In this document: piece by piece, positions 1 through 13,307 of the stretch
How the letters are laid out: each line of letters opens with the position of its first letter
How positions within the stretch are numbered: the first letter of the stretch is position 1
Source of the DNA: Hyphomicrobiales bacterium
GTDB lineage: Bacteria; Pseudomonadota; Alphaproteobacteria; Rhizobiales; Rhizobiaceae
Direction: 5' to 3'
DNA: 64,000 nt
Assembly (NCBI GenBank): GCA_900466005.1
Contig: UEGQ01000015.1
Coordinates: forward strand, 62,001 to 126,000
Translations under genes and position numbers: made by a program
Notes under the pieces: model-generated
Databases searched by the model: none
What the model was told of the DNA's origin: nothing
The model's input: the letters and a program-made list of their open reading frames with translations, nothing else

Positions 1-654
1 TCCTTCCAGAAGAACGGACCGCTCGACATGCGCATGTCGGCCGAGGGGGTCTCGGCGGCGGACGTCGTCAATCGCGCCAAGGTCGGCGATCTCATCCGCA
101 TCTTCGGTTTCCTCGGCGAGGAGAAGCAGGCGGGGCGCATCGCCCGCGCGATCGAGAAGAAGCGGGCGAGCGAGCCGTTTCGCACGACGCGCGACCTCGC
201 CGGCCTGATCGAGATCGTGACGCCGCGCAAGGCGAAGGACAAGATCCATCCGGCGACCCGTGTCTTCCAGGCGCTGCGCATTTTCGTCAACGACGAACTC
301 GGCGAGCTTGCGCAGGCGCTCTTTGCCGCCGAGCGGGCGCTGAAGCCCGGCGGCCGGCTGGTGGTCGTGACCTTCCATTCGCTCGAAGACCGGATCGTCA
401 AGAAATTCTTCACCGAGCGTTCGGGCAAGGCGTCCGGCTCGCGCCACCTGCCGATGGTGCAGGGAATGCCGGCGACCTTCGAGCCTGTCGGCAAGGGCAT
501 GGTCGCGGCGAGCGAAGCGGAGGCCGAGGCCAATCCGCGCGCCCGCTCCGCCAAGCTTCGGGCCGGTATCCGTACCCACGCGCCGGTACCGAAGGCGGAC
601 ATGTCGATCTTCGACCTGCCGGACCTTGCCAGCCTCGACCGGATCGGAGGATGA
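1..654 (+). CDS. rsmH: 16S rRNA (cytosine1402-N4)-methyltransferase RsmH, 5' end cut off by the window
   Basis: The reading frame is open from base 1, so this is the C-terminal ~217 residues; the N-terminal SAM-binding part lies outside the window. RsmH methylates C1402 of 16S rRNA and is usually near the start of the dcw cluster. The family motifs seen are MRMS near the start, the [14 protein letters not shown] segment and [13 protein letters not shown] near the middle, and an [10 protein letters not shown] motif close to the C terminus. It ends three bases before ftsL, so the two genes are likely co-transcribed. The identification is firm; the real start cannot be seen. Confidence 0.95.
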   Translation, partial: SFQKNGPLDMRMSAEGVSAADVVNRAKVGDLIRIFGFLGEEKQAGRIARAIEKKRASEPFRTTRDLAGLIEIVTPRKAKDKIHPATRVFQALRIFVNDELGELAQALFAAERALKPGGRLVVVTFHSLEDRIVKKFFTERSGKASGSRHLPMVQGMPATFEPVGKGMVAASEAEAEANPRARSAKLRAGIRTHAPVPKADMSIFDLPDLASLDRIGG

Positions 655-657
655 GTC

Positions 658-1032
658 ATGCTGAAAACCCTTGATCTCATAATGATCGGTTCCATGGTCG
701 CAGCGGCGACCGTCACCTATTCGATCAAGCATCATGCGGACGAGAAACTGCAGGAGGTTCGCCGTATCGAGGCCGAGATCAAGCTCGAGACGGACACGAT
801 CGATCTCCTGAAGGCCGACTGGGCGCTTTTGACCCAGCCGAACCGGCTCGAACGGTTGCTTGCCGTCTACGGGCCGGAACTGCAGTTGCAGCCGACAGCG
901 CCCGAACAGCTCGTGCGGCCCGTCGAGTTGCCGATGTTGAAGAGTGAGCTGCCCCGGCCGGAGGTGGCCGAGGGCGAGAAGAGCAAGGATCCCGTCTCGG
1001 ATCTCATCACAACAGGATCGGTGAAGCCCTGA
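658..1032 (+). CDS. ftsL: cell division protein FtsL
   Basis: A 124-residue bitopic membrane protein. An N-terminal hydrophobic segment (about residues 5-22) is followed by a charged, helical stretch (about 28-60) of the coiled-coil type that joins the FtsB/FtsQ complex and activates FtsWI. The C-terminal half is acidic and proline-rich. Sequence similarity across FtsL families is low, so the call rests on size, topology and its place between rsmH and ftsI. The stop overlaps the ftsI start by one base (TGATG), which points to translational coupling. Confidence 0.85.
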   Translation: MLKTLDLIMIGSMVAAATVTYSIKHHADEKLQEVRRIEAEIKLETDTIDLLKADWALLTQPNRLERLLAVYGPELQLQPTAPEQLVRPVELPMLKSELPRPEVAEGEKSKDPVSDLITTGSVKP

Positions 1033-2777
1033 TGTCTTTCCTCTCGCGCATCATGCTCTTGAAAAGCCAGGCCCATTTCGCGACCGGCGGTGACCGCGCC
1101 GTCGTCGGCAAGACCGTCGCCATCAAGGGGACCGGCAAACGCAAGTCGGAACTCGCCCGCAAGCGCGTCGGCCTGATGATCGCCGGCTTCGTCGTTGCCT
1201 ACGGCGTGATCGGGGGGCGGCTCGTCCAGTACGGTTACGCCCAACCCGAGACCGTCTCCAGCATCGTGCCGGCGGACCGGCTGATGGCGTCGCGCCCCGA
1301 CATCCTCGACCGCAACGGCGAGGTGCTGGCGACCGACATCCGCACCGTCTCGCTGTTTGCCGAGCCGCACAAGATCGTCGATCCGGACGAGGCGGTCGAG
1401 AAGCTCGCGACGGTGCTGTCCGATCTCGACATCAAGGGCACCTACAAGAAGCTCTCCTCCAATTCCCGCTTCCAGTGGCTGCGCCGCCAGCTCACCCCGA
1501 AGCAGCAGAGCCAGATCCTGGCGCTCGGCATCCCGGGCATCGGCTTCCGCCCCGAGAAGCGCCGCTTCTACCCCGGCGGCACCACGGCCTCGCACATCGT
1601 CGGCTATGTCAACATCGACAACCGCGGCATGGCCGGCATGGAGCGCTACATCGACAGCCAGGGCCTTGCCGACCTTACCGCGCTTGGCATGACGACCGAC
1701 GCGCCGCTCGAGCCCGTCCACCTGTCGATCGACCTGCGCGTCCAGAACATCGTGCACGACGTGGTGGTCGAGGCGGTGAAGAAGTTCGAAGCGCTCGGGG
1801 CCGGCAGCGTCGTGATCGACGTCCATACCGGCGAGGTGCTGGCGATGGTCTCCGTCCCCGATTTCGACCCCAACAATCCGGCGGCGAGTGCGGAGGAGGG
1901 CTGGCTCAACCGCATGTCGAACGGCACGTTCGAGATGGGGTCGACCTTCAAGTCCTTCACGCTGGCCATGGGGCTCGACTCCGGCAAGGTGAAGCTCTCC
2001 GACACCTTCGACGCCCGCTACCCGATCCGCATCGGCCGCTACACGATCAAGGACTTCCACGGCAAGAACCGCATCCTGAGCGTGCCCGAGATCTTCCAGT
2101 ATTCCTCGAACATCGGCACCGCCAAGATCGCCGACACGGTTGGGATCGAGGGGCACAAGGCGTTCCTGGAGCGCATGGGCCTCACCACGCGCATGCAGAC
2201 CGAGCTGCCCGAGGTCGCGACCCCCACCCAGCCGCGGGAATGGAAGAAGATCAACTCGATCACGATTTCCTTCGGTCACGGCGTCTCGACCACGCCGCTG
2301 CAGACGGCAGTCGCTGGCGTCGCGCTGATGAACGGCGGCAAGCTCATTCAGCCCACCTTCCTGACGCGCACGCGGGAGCAGGCGGACCAGGTGGCCCAAC
2401 AGGTCCTCCGTCCTTCGACCAGCGACGACATGCGCTACCTGTTCAAGGTGAACGGCATCAAGGGGTCCGGCAAGAAAGCGCGCGTCGAGGGCTTCAACGT
2501 CGGCGGCAAGACCGGCACGGCGGACAAGGTCGTCAACGGGCGTTATGCCAGCGACAAGAACTTCAACGCCTTCCTCGCCGCTTTCCCGATCGACAATCCG
2601 CAGTATGTCGTGCTCACCGTCATCGACGAGCCGAGGACGGACAAGGGCAACGGCGCGGCGCTCGCCGGCAACTCGGCGGCTCCGATGGTGGCGGACATCA
2701 TTCGCAGAAGCGCCGCAATTCTCGGTGTAGAACCCAAATTCGGGGAAGACGGCTCGGCGCTGCTCGTCTCTTATTAG
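1032..2777 (+). CDS. ftsI: peptidoglycan D,D-transpeptidase FtsI (PBP3), septal
   Basis: A 581-residue class B penicillin-binding protein that crosslinks septal peptidoglycan with FtsW. After a basic cytoplasmic tail there is one membrane segment (about 42-62), then the pedestal domain and the transpeptidase domain. All three active-site motifs are present: SxxK in GSTFKS, SxN in YSSNIG, and KTG in GGKTGTAD. Length is normal for the family. The gene starts inside the ftsL stop codon and is followed after 67 bases by murE. Confidence 0.96.
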   Translation: MSFLSRIMLLKSQAHFATGGDRAVVGKTVAIKGTGKRKSELARKRVGLMIAGFVVAYGVIGGRLVQYGYAQPETVSSIVPADRLMASRPDILDRNGEVLATDIRTVSLFAEPHKIVDPDEAVEKLATVLSDLDIKGTYKKLSSNSRFQWLRRQLTPKQQSQILALGIPGIGFRPEKRRFYPGGTTASHIVGYVNIDNRGMAGMERYIDSQGLADLTALGMTTDAPLEPVHLSIDLRVQNIVHDVVVEAVKKFEALGAGSVVIDVHTGEVLAMVSVPDFDPNNPAASAEEGWLNRMSNGTFEMGSTFKSFTLAMGLDSGKVKLSDTFDARYPIRIGRYTIKDFHGKNRILSVPEIFQYSSNIGTAKIADTVGIEGHKAFLERMGLTTRMQTELPEVATPTQPREWKKINSITISFGHGVSTTPLQTAVAGVALMNGGKLIQPTFLTRTREQADQVAQQVLRPSTSDDMRYLFKVNGIKGSGKKARVEGFNVGGKTGTADKVVNGRYASDKNFNAFLAAFPIDNPQYVVLTVIDEPRTDKGNGAALAGNSAAPMVADIIRRSAAILGVEPKFGEDGSALLVSY

Positions 2778-2844
2778 AAATAATGCTCGAATTATGCAGG
2801 CGATTCGCACGCGAGTCGCCTGTTCTGCAAGGAAACGAAAATAC

Positions 2845-4305
2845 ATGCGACTGCGCGATCTGGCCGATGACGAGTTTGGAACGCTGAAAGAACAGCTTGG
2901 CGGCGAGGTCGGGGAACTCGCGATCACGGGCATTTCCGCCGACAGCCGCAAGGTCATGCCCGGAATGCTGTTCGTGGCCGTCGCGGGAACGAAAGCCGAC
3001 GGTGCGGCCTACGCGGCGGATGCCGTCGCGCGCGGTGCGGTCGCGGTCGTCGCGGGCCATGCCGTCGAGGCGAACGTTCCGGTCTTCACGGTCTCCAATC
3101 CGCGTCGCTTCCTGGCGCTCGCGGCCGCACGCTTCTACGGTGCCCAGCCCGCGACCATGGTCGCCGTCACCGGCACGGCCGGCAAGACCTCGGTTGCCTC
3201 CTTCACCCGTCAGATCTGGGCCGAGGCCGGCCATCCGGCGGCGCAGATCGGCACCACCGGCGTCGTCTCCCCCTCGCGCAACGACTACGGTTCGCTCACC
3301 ACGCCCGATCCGGTGGCGCTGCACAAGCTGCTCGCCGAGCTTACGGCGGAAGGCGTGACCCACGCCGCGATGGAAGCCTCCAGCCACGGTCTCGACCAGT
3401 GCCGTCTCGACGGTGTGCGGCTTTCGGCCGCCGCCTTCACCAATCTCGGCCGCGACCACATGGACTACCATCCGACCGTCGAGGAATACATGGCCGCCAA
3501 GATGCGGCTCTTCGATACGCTCCTGCCCAAGGGGTCCCCGGCGGTGATTTTCGCCGACGATGCCTGGTCGGGCGAGGCGATCCGCGTTGCGCGCGCCGCC
3601 GGTCATGACGTGCGCACCGTCGGCCGCAACGGCGATTTCCTGGCGCTGAAGCGTGTCGAGCACCTTCGCCACAAGCAGGTGGCCGAAGTGCATTTCGGCG
3701 ACGAGATCCACGAGGTCCACATTCCGCTCGCAGGTGATTTCCAGGTCGCCAACGCGCTGGTCGCGGCGGGGCTTGCGATCTCCACCGGCGTTCCGGTCGC
3801 AACCGCGATGAGAGCACTCGAAAAGCTGCAAGGCGCGTCCGGCCGTCTCGAACTCGTCGCCCATACGGCCGGCGGGGCGCTCGCCTATGTCGACTACGCC
3901 CACAAGCCGGATGCGCTCGAAAACGTCCTCAATTCGGTCCGTCCCTTCACCACCGGCCGCGTCATCGTCGTTTTCGGCTGCGGTGGCGACCGCGACCGCG
4001 GCAAGCGCCCGATCATGGGCGAGATCGCCTGCAGGCTCGCCGACGTGGTGATCGTGACCGACGACAATCCGCGCTCGGAGGTCGCCTCCGAGATCCGTGC
4101 GGAGATCATGGCCGCCGCTCCCTCGGCGACCGAAATCGGCGACCGCGCCGCGGCGATCCGCCATGCGGTCTCGATGCTGTCTTCCGGCGATACCCTGATC
4201 GTCGCGGGCAAGGGGCACGAGGAAGGACAGACGGTCGGCGACGTGACGCTGCCGTTCTCCGATCATGCCGAACTGCGCAAGGCACTGGAGGAGCTTGGAC
4301 ATTGA
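2845..4305 (+). CDS. murE: UDP-N-acetylmuramoyl-tripeptide synthase MurE (meso-diaminopimelate ligase)
   Basis: A 486-residue Mur ligase that adds meso-diaminopimelate to UDP-MurNAc-L-Ala-D-Glu. The ATP loop is GTAGKTS, and the DNPR motif that selects meso-DAP is present as DDNPRSE. The start at 2845 is chosen because AAGGAAA lies about ten bases upstream and the protein then begins MRLRDLADD, as family members do. An in-frame ATG at 2794 would add 17 residues with no homology-like character. Its stop overlaps the murF TTG start. Confidence 0.95.
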   Translation: MRLRDLADDEFGTLKEQLGGEVGELAITGISADSRKVMPGMLFVAVAGTKADGAAYAADAVARGAVAVVAGHAVEANVPVFTVSNPRRFLALAAARFYGAQPATMVAVTGTAGKTSVASFTRQIWAEAGHPAAQIGTTGVVSPSRNDYGSLTTPDPVALHKLLAELTAEGVTHAAMEASSHGLDQCRLDGVRLSAAAFTNLGRDHMDYHPTVEEYMAAKMRLFDTLLPKGSPAVIFADDAWSGEAIRVARAAGHDVRTVGRNGDFLALKRVEHLRHKQVAEVHFGDEIHEVHIPLAGDFQVANALVAAGLAISTGVPVATAMRALEKLQGASGRLELVAHTAGGALAYVDYAHKPDALENVLNSVRPFTTGRVIVVFGCGGDRDRGKRPIMGEIACRLADVVIVTDDNPRSEVASEIRAEIMAAAPSATEIGDRAAAIRHAVSMLSSGDTLIVAGKGHEEGQTVGDVTLPFSDHAELRKALEELGH

Positions 4306-5735
4306 CATTTCTCTGGACGACGGACGAGATGATCGAGGCGATGGCGGGCCGGCCGTTCGGCACGCCGCCCGAAGGGATCACGGGCATCTCGATCGACAGC
4401 CGCACGATCACCGCCGGCGAAGCCTTCTTCGCCATCAAGGGTGACCGCGTCGACGGACACGATTTCGCAAGCCTCGCCGTTGCCAACGGCGCTTCCCTGC
4501 TCGTCGTCTCCGAGGCGAAGCTTCCGGCGCTCGGGCGCGTCACCGTTCCGATGATCGTCGTCGAGGACGTGCTGGCGGCCCTGCAGAAGCTCGCCGCCGC
4601 CGCGCGCGAGCGTTCGTCGGCGAAAATCATCGCCATCACCGGCTCGGTCGGCAAGACGACGACGAAGGAGATGCTGCGGCGGGCACTGGAGCCGTCGGGC
4701 AAGGTCCATGCGGCCGTCGCCTCGTTCAACAATCACTGGGGCGTGCCGCTGACGCTCGCCCGCATGCCGGCGGATACCGAATTCGGCGTCTTCGAGATCG
4801 GCATGAACCATGCGGGCGAAATCCGCCCCCTGGTGCAGCTCGTGCGCCCGCATGTGGCGATCGTCACCACGATCGCCGCCGCCCATCTCGGCAACTTCGC
4901 GAGCCTCGAGGAAATCGCCGCAGCCAAGGCCGAGATATTCGAGGGCGTCGAGCCCGGCGGGCACGTGCTGCTCAATCGCGACAACGCGCAGTTCGGCTTT
5001 CTCGAGAAGGCGGCGCAGGAGGCGGGCGTCGAGAACGTCCACAGCTTCGGCCAGCACGCCAAGGCGGAGTTCCGCCTCGCCGAGTTCGACGGCGCGGCGG
5101 AAAGCTCGACGCTCTGGGTCTCCTTCGGCGGTGAAACGCGGGAGATCGTCATCGGGGCGCCGGGCCGCCACATCGCCGAGAACGCCGTTGCGGTGCTCGG
5201 GGCCGTGTCGCTCGTCGGCGCCGACGTGGATGCGGCGGCGGATGCCTTCGGATCGCTTTCCGCCGTCAAGGGACGCGGCGAGCGGCATGCGCTGAAGGTC
5301 GGCAACGGCAGCTTCACGCTGATCGACGAGAGCTACAACGCCAATCCGGCCTCGATGCGCGCGGCGATCGCGGTGCTCGCGGCGGCTCATCCGCTGGGCG
5401 ACGGACGGCGGATCGCCGTCATCGGCGACATGCTGGAGATGGGCGAGTTCTCGGCCAAGGTTCACGCCGACCTCGCCGGACCGCTGCTTGCCGCCGGCAT
5501 CGAGCATGTCTGGCTCGCTGGGCCGGACATGGCGGCGCTCCGCGACGCCCTGCCGGAGAGCGTTCAGGTGGAATACCGCGAGACGACCGCGGAGCTCGCC
5601 GATTTCGTGGTGGCGTCCGTCCGCCCCGGCGACGTGCTCATGGTCAAGTCCTCGCTCGGCACCGGTTTCGGGAAGATCGTCGCGGGCTTGCTTGACAAGT
5701 ATCCGGCGGTCGCCGACATCGGGCGCCGCGATTAA
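4302..5735 (+). CDS. murF: UDP-N-acetylmuramoyl-tripeptide--D-alanyl-D-alanine ligase MurF
   Basis: A 477-residue Mur ligase that adds the D-Ala-D-Ala dipeptide. The ATP-binding loop is [10 protein letters not shown], and the central-domain AGNHWG-like segment appears as FNNHWGVPL. The start is a TTG at 4302 that overlaps the murE stop. It is preferred over the ATG at 4329 because it restores the LWTTDEM N terminus I recall from rhizobial MurF proteins. The TTG start and overlap suggest that translation depends on ribosomes finishing murE. Confidence 0.94.
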   Translation: MTFLWTTDEMIEAMAGRPFGTPPEGITGISIDSRTITAGEAFFAIKGDRVDGHDFASLAVANGASLLVVSEAKLPALGRVTVPMIVVEDVLAALQKLAAAARERSSAKIIAITGSVGKTTTKEMLRRALEPSGKVHAAVASFNNHWGVPLTLARMPADTEFGVFEIGMNHAGEIRPLVQLVRPHVAIVTTIAAAHLGNFASLEEIAAAKAEIFEGVEPGGHVLLNRDNAQFGFLEKAAQEAGVENVHSFGQHAKAEFRLAEFDGAAESSTLWVSFGGETREIVIGAPGRHIAENAVAVLGAVSLVGADVDAAADAFGSLSAVKGRGERHALKVGNGSFTLIDESYNANPASMRAAIAVLAAAHPLGDGRRIAVIGDMLEMGEFSAKVHADLAGPLLAAGIEHVWLAGPDMAALRDALPESVQVEYRETTAELADFVVASVRPGDVLMVKSSLGTGFGKIVAGLLDKYPAVADIGRRD

Positions 5736-5759
5736 TCAGGGGTTTCGGAAAGGGCTCTT

Positions 5760-6860
5760 ATGCTGATCTGGCTTGTGGAACTGGCGGACCACCTCCAATT
5801 TTTCAATCTCTTCCGGTACATCACGTTCCGGACCGGTGCTGCCTTGTTCACCTCGGCGCTGATCGTCTTTCTCTTCGGGCCGGCGATGATCGCCTCGCTG
5901 CGCATCCGCCAGGGCAGGGGACAGCCGATCCGTGCCGACGGACCGCAGACCCATTTCAAGAAGGCCGGAACGCCGACGATGGGCGGTCTGATGATCCTCT
6001 CCGGGATCGTCGTCTCCTCGCTGCTCTGGGCGGATCTTTCGAGCGTCTACGTCGTCTCGACGCTGCTCGTGACCCTCGGCTTCGGCGCGATCGGCTTCTA
6101 TGACGACTACCTGAAGGTGACGAAACAGACGGAGAAGGGCTTCTCCGGCAAGGCGCGCCTCGGCATCGAATTCGTCATCGCCGGCATCGCCGTCTACTTC
6201 ATGATGAACACCGCGCTGACCTCCGGCCCGCAGGGTTCGACCTTCGGCTCCTCGGTCGCCTTTCCCTTCTTGAAGGACTTCCTGATCGACCTCGGCATCT
6301 TCTTCGTGCTCTTCGGCGGCTTCGTCATCGTTGCCGCGGGGAACGCCGTCAACCTGACCGACGGCCTCGACGGGCTGGCGATCGTGCCGGTGATGATCGC
6401 CGCGGCGTCCTTCGGCGTCATCGCCTATCTCACCGGTAACGCGGTCTTCTCGAACTACCTGCAGATCAATTTCGTGCCGGGCACCGGTGAGCTCGCCGTC
6501 GTTCTCGGTGCCGTCATCGGCGCCGGACTCGGCTTCCTCTGGTTCAACGCCCCGCCGGCGGCGATCTTCATGGGCGACACCGGGTCGCTCGCGCTCGGCG
6601 GTCTCATCGGCACCGTCGCCGTCGCCACCAAGCACGAGATCGTCATGGCGATCATCGGCGGCCTCTTCGTCATGGAGACGCTGTCGGTCATCATCCAGGT
6701 CGGCTATTTCAAGATGACCGGCCGGCGCGTCTTCCTGATGGCGCCGATCCACCATCATTTCGAGAAACTCGGCTGGACCGAGAGCCAGGTGGTGATCCGC
6801 TTCTGGATCATCGCCGTCGGGCTCGCCATGCTCGGCCTCTCGACCCTCAAACTCCGGTGA
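5760..6860 (+). CDS. mraY: phospho-N-acetylmuramoyl-pentapeptide-transferase MraY
   Basis: A 366-residue integral membrane enzyme that transfers phospho-MurNAc-pentapeptide to undecaprenyl phosphate, giving lipid I. The sequence shows about ten hydrophobic segments. Family motifs are present: FYDDYLK in an early loop, the [10 protein letters not shown] motif, and the histidine-rich HHHFEKLGW near the C terminus. It follows murF by 24 bases and precedes murD by 7, within the same transcription unit. Confidence 0.97.
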   Translation: MLIWLVELADHLQFFNLFRYITFRTGAALFTSALIVFLFGPAMIASLRIRQGRGQPIRADGPQTHFKKAGTPTMGGLMILSGIVVSSLLWADLSSVYVVSTLLVTLGFGAIGFYDDYLKVTKQTEKGFSGKARLGIEFVIAGIAVYFMMNTALTSGPQGSTFGSSVAFPFLKDFLIDLGIFFVLFGGFVIVAAGNAVNLTDGLDGLAIVPVMIAAASFGVIAYLTGNAVFSNYLQINFVPGTGELAVVLGAVIGAGLGFLWFNAPPAAIFMGDTGSLALGGLIGTVAVATKHEIVMAIIGGLFVMETLSVIIQVGYFKMTGRRVFLMAPIHHHFEKLGWTESQVVIRFWIIAVGLAMLGLSTLKLR

Positions 6861-6867
6861 GGGGGCG

Positions 6868-8277
6868 ATGATCCCGGTCACCACATTCAGGGGGAGGAAG
6901 GTCGCACTCTTCGGGCTCGGCGGGTCGGGGCTCGCGACCGCGAAGGCGCTGCTTGCGGGCGGGGCGGAGGTCGTCGCCTGGGACGACAATCCCGACAGCG
7001 TGGCGAAGGCCGGCGCCGAAGGCGTTGTGACGCAGGACCTGCATGACGCCGACTGGAGCGTCTTTGCCGCCTTCGTGCTGTCGCCGGGCGTGCCACTCAC
7101 CCATCCGAAACCGCACTGGACGGTCGGTCTCGCGCGCGCCGCGGGCGTCGAGGTGATCGGCGACGTCGAGCTCTTCGTGCGCGAGCGGAGGGCTCATGCC
7201 CCCGATTGCCCGTTCATCGCGATCACCGGCACCAACGGCAAGTCGACCACCACGGCTCTGATCGCCCACATCCTCTCGGCGAGCGGCAGGGATACACAGC
7301 TCGGCGGCAATATCGGCCGGGCGGTGCTCACCCTCGATCCGCCGAAGGCGGGGCGCTATTTCGTCGTCGAGTGCTCCTCCTACCAGATCGATCTTGCGCC
7401 CACGATCGACCCGACCGCGGGCATCCTGCTCAACGTCACGCCGGACCATCTCGACCGCCACGGCACGATCCAGCACTATGCCGACGTCAAGGAGCGTCTC
7501 GTTGCCGGCAGCGATACGGCGGTGATCGGCGTCGACGACAGCTATTGCGAGCTGATCGCCGATCGCGTCGAGCGCGCCGGGACCAGGGTCGTGCGCATTT
7601 CGAAGCGGCAGCCGCTCGCCGGCGGCTTCTACAACGACGGCCACCGGATCATCGAGGCCCATGGCGGTGCGACGGCGGTCGTCGCCGATCTCAACGGTAT
7701 CCAGACACTGCGCGGCAGCCACAACGCCCAGAACGCGGCGGCGGCGATCGCCGCCTGTCTCGCCGTCGGGGTCAGCCCCGACGAGGTCCGGGCCGGGCTT
7801 CGCTCGTTTGCCGGACTCAAGCATCGCATGCAGCCCGTCGGCCGGCGTGGCGAGGTCGTCTTCGTCAACGACAGCAAGGCCACCAATGCGGACGCCGCCG
7901 CACCTGCGCTTTCGAGCTACGACCGCATCTACTGGATCGCCGGCGGTCTGCCCAAGGAGGGCGGCATCGCGAGTCTCGCGCCGCTCTTTCCGCACATCGC
8001 CAAGGCCTACCTGATCGGCGAGGCGGCATCCGCGTTTGCGGCCACGCTCGGCGAGGCGGTGACTTACGAGATTTCCGGCACGCTCGAACGGGCGGTCGCC
8101 CACGCCGCCGCCGATGCTGCGGCGGACGGCCAGCCCGTCGCGGTGATGCTTTCCCCGGCTTGCGCAAGCTTCGACCAGTACAAGAACTTCGAGGTCCGCG
8201 GCGACGCCTTCGTTCGCCACGTCGCGGCGCTCGAAGGGATCGAAATGCTGATCGACACTCCTGAAGGAGGCAACTGA
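6868..8277 (+). CDS. murD: UDP-N-acetylmuramoylalanine--D-glutamate ligase MurD
   Basis: A 469-residue cytoplasmic Mur ligase that adds D-glutamate. The N-terminal Rossmann-like segment ([16 protein letters not shown]) binds the UDP substrate. The ATP loop is GTNGKSTTT, followed by the NLDHLDRH-like segment seen as [11 protein letters not shown]-terminal domain begins near VNDSKATN, which is conserved in MurD. The gene ends one base before the ftsW start. Confidence 0.96.
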   Translation: MIPVTTFRGRKVALFGLGGSGLATAKALLAGGAEVVAWDDNPDSVAKAGAEGVVTQDLHDADWSVFAAFVLSPGVPLTHPKPHWTVGLARAAGVEVIGDVELFVRERRAHAPDCPFIAITGTNGKSTTTALIAHILSASGRDTQLGGNIGRAVLTLDPPKAGRYFVVECSSYQIDLAPTIDPTAGILLNVTPDHLDRHGTIQHYADVKERLVAGSDTAVIGVDDSYCELIADRVERAGTRVVRISKRQPLAGGFYNDGHRIIEAHGGATAVVADLNGIQTLRGSHNAQNAAAAIAACLAVGVSPDEVRAGLRSFAGLKHRMQPVGRRGEVVFVNDSKATNADAAAPALSSYDRIYWIAGGLPKEGGIASLAPLFPHIAKAYLIGEAASAFAATLGEAVTYEISGTLERAVAHAAADAAADGQPVAVMLSPACASFDQYKNFEVRGDAFVRHVAALEGIEMLIDTPEGGN

Positions 8278-8278
8278 C

Positions 8279-9433
8279 ATGGTGAGCCGCGTTGAGAGGG
8301 GGCCTGTGGCCGAGTGGTTCTGGACCATAGACCGGCTGTTCCTTGTGACATTCGTCCTGCTTATGGGCATCGGTTTCATGCTCTCCTTCGCGGCTTCGCC
8401 GGCGGTCGCCGAGCGCCTCGGCCTCGACAGCTTCCACTTCGTCAAGCGCCACGCGGCGTTCATGCTGCCGGCGCTCGGCGTGATGTTCGGCCTGTCCTTC
8501 CTCTCGCCACGGCAGGTGCGGCGGACCGCGATCGTCATCCTGGCCGTCTCGCTGCTCATGATGGTGCTGGCGCTGTTCTTCGGCATCGAGGTCAAGGGCG
8601 CACGGCGCTGGGTGACGCTCGCCGGCATCTCGATCCAGCCGTCCGAGTTCATGAAGCCCGCCTTCGTGGTCGTCTGCGCCTGGCTTTTCGCCGAACATGC
8701 CCGCCAGCCCGAAATCCCCGGCAATTTCTTCGCGATCATCCTCTTCGGCATGGTCGCCGCGCTGCTGATTGCCCAGCCTGACCTCGGCCAGACGATCCTG
8801 ACTTCCGTCGTCTGGGGCGGGATGTTCTTCATGGCCGGCATGCCGTGGCTCTGGATCATGGTGCTCGGCGGGCTCGGCGGTGCCGGCCTCGTCGGCGCCT
8901 ATCTGACGCTGCCGCACGTCGCCGGCCGTATCGACCGCTTCCTGACGGGCGAGGGCGACACCTTCCAGGTCGATACCGCACGCGAGGCGATCATCCGCGG
9001 CGACTGGTTCGGACAGGGGCCGGGCGAGGGCATGGTCAAGCGGATCATTCCCGACAGCCATACCGACTTCATCTTCTCGGTCGCGGCGGAAGAATTCGGC
9101 ATCGTCTTCTGCATCGTTCTCGTCTCGATCTTTGCCTTCCTGGTGCTGCGCGGCCTCAACCACGCCTTCAAGGAGCGCAACGACTTCAACCGGTTCGCGG
9201 TTGCGGGCCTCGTGCTGCAGATCGGTGTCCAGTCGCTGATCAATATCGGCGTGAACCTCGAACTCCTGCCGGCGAAGGGCATGACGCTGCCGCTGATCTC
9301 TTACGGCGGATCGTCTATGATCGCGATCTGCGTGACGGCGGGCTTTATCCTGGCGCTCACGCGGCGGCGGCCGGAAAAGCGTGCACAGGAGCGGAGCCTG
9401 TTCCGCTCGGTCCACGGCGTTCCGGCGGAGTAA
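8279..9433 (+). CDS. ftsW: septal peptidoglycan glycosyltransferase FtsW (SEDS family)
   Basis: A 384-residue SEDS-family polymerase of lipid II that works with FtsI. Around ten membrane segments are visible. Conserved SEDS segments include KGARRWV and QPSEFMKP in the first half, and the GIVFCI and [11 protein letters not shown] segments in the second half. The stop TAATG overlaps the murG start. Length and motifs are normal for FtsW. RodA is an alternative in principle, but the dcw location settles it. Confidence 0.95.
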   Translation: MVSRVERGPVAEWFWTIDRLFLVTFVLLMGIGFMLSFAASPAVAERLGLDSFHFVKRHAAFMLPALGVMFGLSFLSPRQVRRTAIVILAVSLLMMVLALFFGIEVKGARRWVTLAGISIQPSEFMKPAFVVVCAWLFAEHARQPEIPGNFFAIILFGMVAALLIAQPDLGQTILTSVVWGGMFFMAGMPWLWIMVLGGLGGAGLVGAYLTLPHVAGRIDRFLTGEGDTFQVDTAREAIIRGDWFGQGPGEGMVKRIIPDSHTDFIFSVAAEEFGIVFCIVLVSIFAFLVLRGLNHAFKERNDFNRFAVAGLVLQIGVQSLINIGVNLELLPAKGMTLPLISYGGSSMIAICVTAGFILALTRRRPEKRAQERSLFRSVHGVPAE

Positions 9434-10553
9434 TGGCAATGGCAAAGGGCCTTATCCTTCTCGCCGCCGGCGGAACCGGCGGACACCTCTTTCCGGCCGA
9501 AGCGCTCAGCCACTCGCTGGTGGATCGCGGCTATACGGTTCATCTCGTCACCGACAACCGGGCCGAACGCTATGCCGGCATGTTCCCCGCCGAGATCATC
9601 CACACCGTGCCGTCCGCCACGATCGGCTCGAAGAGCCCGGTCGCGGTGGCCAGAGCGCTCCTGACGCTCTGGCGCGGCTATCGGGCCGCCCGGCGGCTGA
9701 TCCGGGAGCTGAAGCCGCTCGCCGTCATCGGCTTCGGCGGCTATCCGACCCTGCCGCCGCTGCTGGCGGCGGTCCGTCTCGGCGTGCCGACGGCGATCCA
9801 TGAACAGAACGCCGTCATGGGCCGCGCCAACAAGGTGCTCGCAAGTCGCGTGACGGCGATCGCCGGCGGCTTCCTGCCGGAAGGCGGAGCATACTCGGAA
9901 AAGACGACGGTCACCGGCAATCCGGTGCGGCCGGCGGTCGTCGCGGCGTCGAGCATTCCCTATACCCCGTCGCGGGAAGGGCAGCCCTTCCGTCTCGTCG
10001 TGTTCGGCGGCAGCCAGGGTGCGCAGTTTTTCTCCTCCGCCGTGCCGGACGCCGTCGCGCGTCTCGACGAGCCGTTGCGGCACCGGCTGACGGTGACCCA
10101 GCAGGCGCGGCCGGAGGACGCCGAGCAGGTGGCCGCCCGCTACCGGGCGCTCGGGATCACCGCGGACGTCTCGCCGTTCTTCACCGACATGGCGGCGCGC
10201 ATCGCCGCCGCCCATCTCGTCGTCTGCCGCTCCGGCGCTTCGACGGTTTCGGAACTCTCGATCATCGGGCGACCCTCGATCCTCGTGCCCTATCCTTACG
10301 CACTCGACCACGACCAGGCGGCGAACGCCGCCGCACTCGCGGCGAACGGCGGCGCCGAGGTGATCCAGCAGAAGGACCTTTCCGTCGAGCGTCTTTCCGA
10401 CCTTCTCAAGGCGGCGATGAGCGAGCCGGAGCGTCTTTCCGACATGGCAACGGCGGCGCGGCGATCTGGCATGCCTGATGCATCGAACTTGCTTGCCGAT
10501 CTCGTAGAGGCTATTGCCGGCAAGACGCGAGCGCATCTGAAGGGAGCCAAATC

Positions 10554-10557
<4 letters not shown>
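9433..10557 (+). CDS. murG: UDP-N-acetylglucosamine--lipid I GlcNAc transferase MurG
   Basis: A 374-residue GT28 enzyme that converts lipid I to lipid II at the inner face of the membrane. The donor/acceptor loop [13 protein letters not shown] is near the N terminus, and a second glycine-rich segment (FGGSQGAQ) opens the C-terminal domain. The [11 protein letters not shown] motif, which contacts UDP-GlcNAc, follows. The start at 9433 uses the A of the ftsW stop codon. The frame stays open further upstream, but that part runs antiphase through ftsW and is not coding. Confidence 0.96.
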
Positions 10558-11965
<1,408 letters not shown>

Positions 11966-11969
<4 letters not shown>

Positions 11970-12940
11970 AACAGGTCGATGGAGAAAAGCTGCTGGCCTC
12001 GCTCGGGGACGGCGTCAATCAACTGCGCGGGCGTCTGACGCCGGATGCGCCGATGGACCGGGTCACGTGGTTCCAGGCCGGCGGCCTGGCCGAGCTCATG
12101 TTCCATCCGCACGACCTCGACGACCTCGTCACCTTCCTCAAGCTTCTGCCGGAAGATGTGCCGCTGACCGTGGTCGGTGTCGGTTCCAACCTGCTCGTGC
12201 GCGACGGCGGGATACCGGGCGTCGTGCTGCGGCTCTCCGCCAAGGGCTTCGGCCAGGTGGAGCTTGCGGGCGAGAACCGCATCCGCGCCGGCGCCATCAC
12301 CCCGGACAAGCACCTCGCCGCCATGGCGATGGACCACAATATCGGTGGCTTCCACTTCTATTACGGCATTCCGGGAAGCATCGGCGGCGCGCTGCGCATG
12401 AATGCCGGCGCCAATGGCGGCGACACCTCCCAACGTCTGGTCGAGGTCGAGGCGGTCGACCGCAAGGGCAACATCCACGTGCTTTCCGCAGCCGACATGG
12501 GCTACAGCTACCGGCATTCCACGGCGCCCGCGGACCTCATCTTCACCAGCGCGGTCTTCGAAGGCTATCCCGAGGAGAAGGCGAAGATCCGTGCCGACAT
12601 GGATGCCGTGCGCCATCACCGCGAGACCGTACAGCCGGTCAAGGAGAAGACGGGTGGCTCGACGTTCAAGAATCCGGAAGGCCATTCGGCCTGGGAACTC
12701 ATCGACGAGGCGGGTTGCCGCGGGCTGATGATCGGCGGCGCGCAGATGTCGTCGCTCCACTGCAATTTCATGATCAATATCGGCCACGCGACCGGCTACG
12801 ATCTCGAATATCTCGGTGAGACCGTGCGCCAGCGGGTCTTCGAGCATTCCGGCATCAAGCTGCAGTGGGAGATCAAGCGGCTCGGCATCTTCATGCCGGG
12901 ACGGGAGATCAAGCCGTTCATGGGCGTCACCGAAGAATAA
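11966..12940 (+). CDS. murB: UDP-N-acetylenolpyruvoylglucosamine reductase MurB
   Basis: A 324-residue FAD enzyme that reduces UDP-GlcNAc-enolpyruvate to UDP-MurNAc. FAD-binding segments [13 protein letters not shown] and [19 protein letters not shown] are present. The catalytic serine is in [10 protein letters not shown] and the late glutamate region follows. It is of the shorter type that ends soon after the substrate domain. The start at 11966 lies in the ATGA overlap with murC. A strong terminator follows about 60 bases downstream, so this closes the first dcw transcription unit. Confidence 0.96.
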
Positions 12941-12995
12941 ATACGCCCGAGGGCGAGGGGCGGACAGGCCCCCCTCCGGTCCTCGAGGGAATCAT

Positions 12996-13028
12996 CGAAA
13001 ACGGGCGGCGATTCCGCCCGTTTTTTCG
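12996..13028 (+). terminator. Rho-independent terminator after murB
   Basis: A perfect 8-bp stem (13001-13008 with 13014-13021) has a 5-base loop, A residues before it and a run of six T after it. It lies 60 bases after the murB stop and separates rsmH-murB from ddlB-ftsZ. Confidence 0.9.
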
Positions 13029-13307
13029 TTTCCGGCCCCTCTTGCCCGTCGCCGTGGAGCGTCGGAGGCTTGCCGCCAGCTCCTTCCGTTTGTCCGCAAA
13101 AAATCCATTAAAACAAATAGATATCAACGTCATAGCAAGTGCGTCCGGTGTCCGGCGCTTGAAAAAAATCAGCACCCGATGCGCGCCGGTTAACGAAAGT
13201 AAACGCTTCATTAACCTTAATGTCGTTTTACTCAGACAACGGGTCATGTCTCGCCCAGATGGCGGCGGACCTCAACAATGTTCGGTCTTTCGCAGCCGGG
13301 GGCGTAA
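13022..13307 (+). promoter_or_regulatory. ddlB upstream region with a CtrA-like AT-rich patch
   Basis: This gap between the murB terminator and ddlB has no open frame I would support. Its last 200 bases are AT-rich against a GC-rich background. At 13189-13204 there is GTTAA, then seven bases, then AAAC, which resembles the TTAA-N7-TTAAC CtrA box with a poor second half. TTAACCTTAA follows at 13211-13220. The region must hold the promoter for ddlB-ftsQAZ. CtrA control is known for ftsQA/ftsZ in Caulobacter; here it is only inferred. Confidence 0.4.

Noticed and set aside
867..2957. Long minus-strand open frame across ftsI
   Set aside because: Antisense shadow of a gene with all PBP motifs; no ribosome site or recognisable domain.
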